DNA from: Chaetomium olivaceum
Taxonomy: Eukaryota; Ascomycota; Sordariomycetes; Sordariales; Chaetomiaceae
Length of the DNA stretch: 64,000 nucleotides
Direction of reading: 5' to 3'
Assembly: GCA_039881045.1 (NCBI GenBank)
Contig: JAYWVB010000056.1
Location: 1 to 64,000 of the forward strand
Shown: one piece after another, positions 57,812 through 64,000 of the stretch
Layout: each line of letters opens with the position of its first letter
How positions within the stretch are numbered: the stretch's first letter is position 1
Notes under the pieces: generated by a model
Databases searched by the model: none
Told to the model about the DNA's origin: nothing
The model's input: only the letters and a program-made list of their open reading frames with translations
Position numbers and translations under genes: made by a program

Positions 57812-59582
57812 ATGGCGACCGTTTCTCAGACCGCGACGGCTCTGACGCCGTCACCTTATCTATGGGAAGACACTTTACCAGCCGAGACAGAGGTAAGATG
57901 GCATGCTAGTTCCGCTTGCTACACCCCTCCAAATCCCAACACACCATACTTTCTCTCCACACGCCGGTGCTTCGCCAATGTACTCAAGACTAACGCATCT
58001 TTGTCCGCAGAACTTCCAGAATGAAAAGACCCAACTGAACGAACACAATCTCTCTCCATCTGGTCGCCTGCCGCTGGCATCCCAAAATGGGAACTCGACT
58101 ATGCGCAGTGCTACGAACCCAGAATCCCTGCCGCAAGCATACGATAACGAGGACCAAGGCGTTGTTCATTTTGAACGCTCAGGGTGTCAATGGCATCCAC
58201 CCTCCACTTGTCGATCACAAAGACATGACCCCACGAACCATCAAAGAAGATGGAACTCTCGAAAACTCAATGGAGCCGCAGGATGCCGCGAACGGGATAC
58301 GGCCTAATAAAGATGCGCCCAGGAAAGTGTCGGGCGGGCGCTCGCCGGAGTCAGACAGCGACGAGAATTCGAAGTGGATTCACCGAGACAAGCTCGCCAA
58401 GATAGAGAGCGCGGAGTTGCAGGCCGCAGGGATATTTATCCCCCCCAAAGGGACAGAGCGAGGTCAAAGAGCCAAAACAGGCCGAGGCGGGATCAGAGCC
58501 AGGACAAGATGAACGGGTCAGGCAGGTCGATTGGAGGCTCCGAGTACACAGTCTCGAGGTCAAGGAAAAATTCAGCAGCAACGACAACAGATGCAAGACT
58601 CCTTGAACAACCGGCCACCCCCAGCTGGGATCTGAGGCGGCCTGAAGAGATTCTAGAAGAGGGAGACGGGCACTCGATGGCTAATGGTACTGGGAAAGGC
58701 TCATCTCGGATACCTGTGGCAAAGACCAGTCCTGTGCCTCTACCGAACGAGCACCTCGCGCGAGACACGCGACTAGCGCGGAAACGGGACGGCAGCCCCG
58801 GCGTAGAGGAGACCATAACGTACCCCAAAACCCGGGCGAGGAGTGGTAGCACAGGCAACGCACTGGGGCTTGCAAAGCCCGCAGGCGTGGCTTCGACGCC
58901 ACAACCAAACAAACGGCCTGATTCCTCCCCGAAAAAGCCCGGCGCAGGCACAGCGGCGAGAAAACCGAAACCGGCCAACGGTGCTGCGGGGCGACCAAAG
59001 ACGCGAGGCGGCCCGAGCAAGGACTCGATGAGCAGCGGCACCGGGACCCGGCCATCCACCCGATCCGGCGAACGTGAGTTCTCCACCGCCAACTCCAAAC
59101 CGATGGAGGGTGAACCTCCATGGATGATCTCGGCCTATCGGCCCGACCCACGGCTACCTCCAGACCAGCAACTGCTACCGACCGTGGCGAAGCGGTTGCA
59201 ACAGGAGAAGTGGGAGCGGGAGGGTAAATTTGGGAGCATTTACGACAAAGAGTTTAGGCCGCTCACTGACGAGGGCTTCCTCAAGCCCCCCGAGCCCGGC
59301 ACCCAAGAGAAGGAAGAGGTCGAGAAGCAACCCGAGGAAGAACAAAATGAGGAGCAAGGCGACTGGCCACTGAAAGCAGAACCCAAGAGCCCAACGCTTC
59401 CCGGGAGGACGAATTCTTACTCGACCATGCCCAGGATTTCCGATGCACCAGCGAAAAACTCTCTATCAAGCCCCAGGCCACCCACACAACAAACTCAGCC
59501 GTCACAAACACCGGGGGCGCCAGAACCCACCGAGGAGCCCGAGGATAAGAAGGCAGGCTGTGGTTGCTGCATCGTGATGTGA
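57812..59582 (+). CDS. teaR: TeaR/Mod5-like prenylated cell-end marker anchor, two frame breaks
   Basis: Exon 1 57812-57892 encodes MATVSQTATALTPSPYLWED; exon 2 starts at 58011 in phase. The frame moves by one base between about 58100 and 58155 to reach ALFILNAQGVNGIHPPLVDH, and again at the C7 run near 58440-58446 to reach the Ser/Arg/Pro-rich middle. Conserved words follow: TPSWDLRRPEEI, PWMISAYRPDPRLPPDQQLL and FGSIYDKEFRPL. The protein ends CGCCIVM: CIVM fits a CaaX box for farnesylation, and the preceding Cys residues could be palmitoylated. In Aspergillus, TeaR (Mod5 in fission yeast) sits at the apical membrane and docks the kelch protein TeaA delivered by microtubules, directing polarised growth. 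About 555 residues. Identity rests on remembered family wording and the CaaX end. Confidence 0.75.
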
Positions 59583-62299
59583 ACCAGCCTCGTTGTCCTA
59601 GCCACAATAAGGAGCGTCGGTCGTCGCTCCTGGCGGCAAAACCCCACGGTGCTGCAACTGAAGCTCTGCGCCAGTCAGAGGATAGACCTGTCCCCCCCAA
59701 CCCATCATTTTCCTAAAAGACTTCCGGACAGACCAACCGGCTTATGACGAGACGACTTTTTCAGCTCCAGGCGTCGTTCCCATATCCCCTCGCCCGGTCC
59801 GCCACCATCACACATGGCCTACAGTTAACTTCCCCCCAGGCCTCGTCTTGCTTCCTTTTGTTCCCTCGTTTCATACCCGCTTTGGCCTATCGCTGTACCT
59901 ATCTGGCTTGTTGAGTCCAACATAAACATCCCAATGGAGCCGATACGGGCAGCAAAGAGCCGAAGCACCACCACCAGTACATACACTCGTGGCCAGGAGC
60001 CACGGGGACCTTTTAATACAGAGGGGAGGATTTCTTACTTAGCCTGCGCTGTTTCTCAGTTTCTTTCGTTCTTTTTCAACGTGTCCAGTCCCGGATCTGT
60101 CCTACTTAAGGACTATCGCAACTGGAGATACCTGCTCGCACCACCATAGCCACACATCAAAACGAGGGTGACCCCATATTTCCTTTATTTTCGTTGTCTG
60201 GGTGACTGAAGTGATCTTGGCTTATTGACAGAGGGAAGGGGGAGAGAGTACCATGCCCAACCATGTTGACCGGCGTCGTTGTTTTCCCTTGGGGGCTGTA
60301 CCTATTAGACCGTCGAGGGGGGTTTAGTTCTGCGTGGCTCCCTGCTTTTTTGGTTGGTGAGCAGGGGAAGGGGAAGGGGACGGGGGCGCTTCCAGCCGGT
60401 TTTTGTTGGGGAGTTGCGGTTCTCGAGGGTAGCATAGCTGGGCAGCAAGATAGAGAAGCCAAGATATCTTGATGTCAAACACGTTTACGACCGTGGGTGG
60501 ATAAGAATGGTGATGGCGCTGTGACTGTCGTGCTCTGGGTGGTCCCATGCGCCGCGAAACAGGGCGGCGAGTTCGAAGCCGACCACCCAACACCGTCCAA
60601 CAGAGCAGCACTTTTTGATCAACCTTCCCCATTCCCTTACTGTCCGTCCCCCGTCCCCTGTCCGGTCCTCGTGAGCACGCAATGCAAGGCCATACCCGTC
60701 CTCGACGGACAGCAACCTGCAAGCAAGCAAGCAAGCAAACAACCCAAACGGAAAATGCCGTTCTGCATGCAAGAACCGACCTACATGTTCATCAAGGTGC
60801 TCGAGGTACGTACTGTCCTAGGTAGGTAGGTACGTACGTAGGTAGGTAGCAACGCACAGCCGCCGTCGGAGAAGGCCGCCAACAGCTCCCATCCCACCCG
60901 CAACACTGCCCCGCCGTCCCCCGTCCGTCCTCCGCTCCATGGGTCTATCTCTTTCTTGCTCCCTTCACTGAACGGCGGGCATGCCTACTTGAGTTGTCAG
61001 CTAGCAAGGATGTAGCAAAGTTGGAGGTGTTCCTTTCCTCCCCTTTCGGTCAAACGGACGGTTCTAGGGTAAATCTGGAGATGGAGATTTGGAGGGGCGT
61101 TCGATGGGGAGGTGGTGGTGGAGCAAAGTGTTTTCTTTTTCTTTCTCTTTTTTTCTTTCCCCTCCGAGGCCTCCTCTTTCTTTGCCATCAGAGATCTAGA
61201 CGATTACGTGGGAGTGGAGGTGGGACGGGGATGGCACAGATAGGGAAGGGGGACCGTTGGGGAGATGGAGATAAGAGAGGGATGGAGAGCGAGCTGGAGC
61301 GTGCTGGAAGCGGCAAGCCGCATCAGACGGTTCTGGCCGAGGCAGGCTTGCTTAACGTTATTGTGGCGGGAGGCAACATGGCCATGCCATCTTTCAGCAA
61401 CTACGTACGATCATGACTCGGAGGTTATAGCGGGGTTGGAAACCTCCGAAGTGTATCGGGAGGGTCTGGTGCGGGTGGGATGCCTTTCTTAGACCGGGCC
61501 GAAGGTGGGAGAGGGTTCGGAGGAGGCAACCCAATGCGGCGGCGGTACCCGTTGTGGTCTGATGTAGATGAGAAAGGGATGTGGAGGGAGAGTCTATCAG
61601 ACTAGAGGAAATGCAGTTTTGGAGGGAGCACACCACAAAGATCCACGGCTAAGGTAGTGACGACGTGCTGAGCAAAAGGATCATCGCGGGCTCCTACTGA
61701 TAGCGGCCGTTACGGAGGATCCTCAACACTAGTATCCTCCCGAGTTCTCCACAATCAGAGCATATCTGAAGCACATACTATGAAGCCTTGGGGGAAATTA
61801 CCTTCATTCTACTCTTGTTTCAGCGAGCTACCTGGATGCCTGGCCACTTGTCCTGTGCCAAGGATAAACTCCAACGATCATCCCATCTTGTGCTCGGGCG
61901 GCTGGTGTAATAACCGTAACGCATCGCGGAAGGGCTGAACAAAGACAGCTACATCCGTTTCGAATGCAAGAGCTCCGGGTATGTTTCCCTTTTCTGGAGA
62001 GATAGTGTTTTGAAGGCCGGTTAAGGTCGGTCCTCGGACACGTAGTCTGCTTTGTCGACTGGTTGCGGGGCCTGTTGTGTACGCGTCAAAGATGACTCCC
62101 TCTTCGGGCCACGTACATCGAGCGGGAAGGACATCGGCTCGGTCGGGTTCGGTGAAAAACCATCTCTCGGGCAGGGGCAACGGTTATGATAGGTCAAAGG
62201 TCTGACACCCCTTTCGTCGAGTGCCGGTTGTGAACCTCCGGGTTCTAGACGACTCTGGGATCAATATCAGGTTTCGGAGCGGCTTCTCCTACTTCACCG
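59583..62299. other. Gene-poor 2.7 kb with simple repeats
   Basis: TAGG/TACG tetranucleotide repeats at 60819-60849 and an AAGC run near 60719-60737. A short frame 60755-60805 (MPFCMQEPTYMFIKVLE) followed by GTACGT resembles a first exon, but no partner exon was found. Confidence 0.45.
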
Positions 62300-62593
62300 A
62301 TGGACAAGATCGTCTTTTCGATCTTTGGGGATATCGAGATCGATGCAGAAATCGATGTAGAAATCGATGCTGCGCCCGATGCTGAATTCCATGCTCCAAT
62401 ACCAAGCCCAGCAAACCCACAGCGGGATGACGCAGAAAGGGGGACCAGTAGCTCCGGGCGGAGGAAAGCTCGCTTGCAATATCGCCCCTGCGGAGAGTGG
62501 TGTACTATGTATGTATTGTGTAAGTTTACAGAAACAAGCAAAACCAAGATCGTGGGGGACGATGATGAGCAAGACATCACGCAGGGGCGATAG
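62300..62593 (+). CDS. Possible small hypothetical protein with 4-residue repeats
   Basis: The 97-codon frame MDKIVFSIFGDIEIDAEIDV is built in part on a 12-bp repeat (62336-62395) that keeps frame: EIDA, EIDV, EIDA, APDA, EFHA. After the repeat the sequence is hydrophilic with no known motif. It could equally be a chance frame over a DNA repeat; no homologue is recognised. Confidence 0.18.
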   Translation: MDKIVFSIFGDIEIDAEIDVEIDAAPDAEFHAPIPSPANPQRDDAERGTSSSGRRKARLQYRPCGEWCTMYVLCKFTETSKTKIVGDDDEQDITQGR

Positions 62594-62838
62594 GGCGGCA
62601 CAATACCGCTAAGACTAGCTTCACGGAGACGACTGTAACCGAGATGGTTCAGCTGCGATGATGGCACCGATGAGGGAGCGGAAACTCGATATAGGGCGAC
62701 GTGGCTGATTAGACGTAGGTGACTAAATCGGATCAACCTCATCCCAGTCGATAACTAGGGAGAGCTGGCCATGATTGGGATACACAGGACTTCCATTCGT
62801 CGTTCGGCGTCGTTCATCCGGCAGGTTTGGGATACCGG

Positions 62839-63822
62839 ATGGGCGCCCTCGATCAATTCCCGATTGCTAGAAACTCCCGGCATTACTGAACCGTGGTTGC
62901 CATCAGATGGATGACCGTACCGTCTCTGTACACTGTAAGATGTCGCTGGCGCCGAGGGACCCAAGATGAACCGGGCGAGTTCAGATCAATCGAACGGACG
63001 GCCCGTTTACACACACACAAGACCTACTACTAATTGATATCGGGCGATCGAATCACGGAAACCGAGCAAAAGGAAGGCCAACTCATGTCGCACAGGAGCT
63101 GAGAGAACGACCTTCACTGGTCCAGATGTCGGTATGATCAGCAAATGTTAAAGTGAGCTGTTGTCGATGCATGGCTTTTTGCTTTTTGCACCTTCTCAAC
63201 AAGTGTGGGATCTGCAACAGTTTTGACGATGGTTGGCCAAAAGCGAAAATCCGATCGATCGGTCTCGAACGTCGCACTCGCATGCCAAGCACGGGAGATG
63301 GCTGAGACGGCGGGTCTTCCAGAATAGGGCTGGACACCTGGGTGGCTCGAGGGTGGACAGCAGCCTGGACAGCCTGGACTTTAGGCCCCATGTCGCACGG
63401 TCAGCGCCTGATCAACCAGTTTTTCCTGCATCAGGCCTGGGAGATTGGGCAAAAAAGCGTTTGTGAACCGCAAAGATGCAATTCCAGGTTCGCAACTTGT
63501 TTGGCATGTTTTGGCATGTTTGGTTTTCCGACGTCTCCACCGAAGTTGTTTCTTTGGAATTGAGCAATGGGCGTCATCGGCAGGTGGGTCAGAAGGTGAA
63601 ACGTTCCTGCGTCCCACAGGATATTAAGGTCGGAAGACGGGTCCCGCTAAGGAAAGAGCTTGCATGAACGAGATGACTTCTTTCTTTCTTGAGTCCAATG
63701 AGCTGAGTTGTCCATCATCGGGAAACTGGAAGAATCTTAGGATACATAGAAAGGGGCGGGTAGAACAGCTTCTTGGTGCAACCCGAAGTTTCTAGCAATC
63801 GGGAATTGAATCGAGGGCGCCC
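62839..63822. repeat. Inverted repeat pair, arms of about 37 bp, 0.9 kb apart
   Basis: The word GGGCGCCCTCGATCAATTCC and following bases (arm 62839-62875) recur as reverse complement at 63787-63822, differing by one inserted base and few others. The 0.9 kb between holds no transposase-like frame. It may be terminal repeats of a decayed element or two oppositely oriented repeat copies. Confidence 0.7.
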
Positions 63823-64000
63823 ACCATCACTGACGACTGGGAATCGCCGATCAAAAAAGTCGCTGCAAGCTGAGAAAAGTGGAGTGCCACCAACCAGTCG
63901 AAGTTTCATTGTCGGAGCCTCATTCCCCGTCCTCGGCCAATTCCCAGAACGAGCCGCAGGAAAACGCCTACTTGTCCCGCACCTGGGTCGTACATGCAAA

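Noticed and set aside
1..64000. CRISPR arrays, bacterial operons, ribosome-binding sites
   Set aside because: Spliced fungal nuclear DNA; such features are not expected and the tandem arrays lack unique spacers.

Overview
The window is a gene-rich stretch of a filamentous ascomycete nuclear genome. Genes are split by short introns (about 36-200 bases, GTNNGT...CTNAC...AG type), coding third positions are GC-rich, and the gene set includes fungus-specific families (PTH11-type rhodopsin-domain receptor, TeaR cell-end anchor, secreted Cys-rich protein, berberine-bridge-like FAD oxidase). Protein wording of bL31m, TAF5, BBP and the vacuolar protease looks like Sordariomycetes, probably Sordariales; this is recognition from memory, not a search.

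Layout. 0-5 kb is accessory-looking: a truncated gene, a 31-bp tandem repeat, an LTR-like direct repeat pair and a broken gene of an uncharacterised fungal family. 4.8-6.5 kb carries a membrane receptor gene, 8.6-12.3 kb an FAD-linked oxidase and a glutathione transferase. 12.7-38 kb is a dense housekeeping block: branchpoint-binding protein, vacuolar membrane protease, a small secreted protein, Mediator Med11 diverging from TAF5, VPS5, mitochondrial bL31m diverging from a flavin-reductase-domain protein, FKBP12, an aquaporin and Hsp90. 38.9-49.4 kb has a Ser/Thr kinase, a sterol O-acyltransferase-type MBOAT enzyme and a J-domain protein. The right end is gene-poor, with a metallophosphoesterase, a TeaR-like prenylated protein, microsatellites and an inverted repeat.

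Functional grouping: transcription and splicing (Med11, TAF5, BBP), membrane traffic and vacuole (VPS5, Pff1-type protease), protein folding (FKBP12, Hsp90, J protein), mitochondria (bL31m), lipid storage (MBOAT) and polarity (TeaR). No secondary-metabolite cluster or defence system is evident.

The most striking property is not a new system. At least ten genes, including essential ones (TAF5, Hsp90, VPS5, bL31m), have their otherwise conserved reading frame broken by small indels, usually single bases and often in short homopolymers. Such genes cannot all be dead, so the sequence itself probably carries consensus errors. This changes how every apparent pseudogene here should be read. I found nothing I would call an undescribed biological system with confidence.
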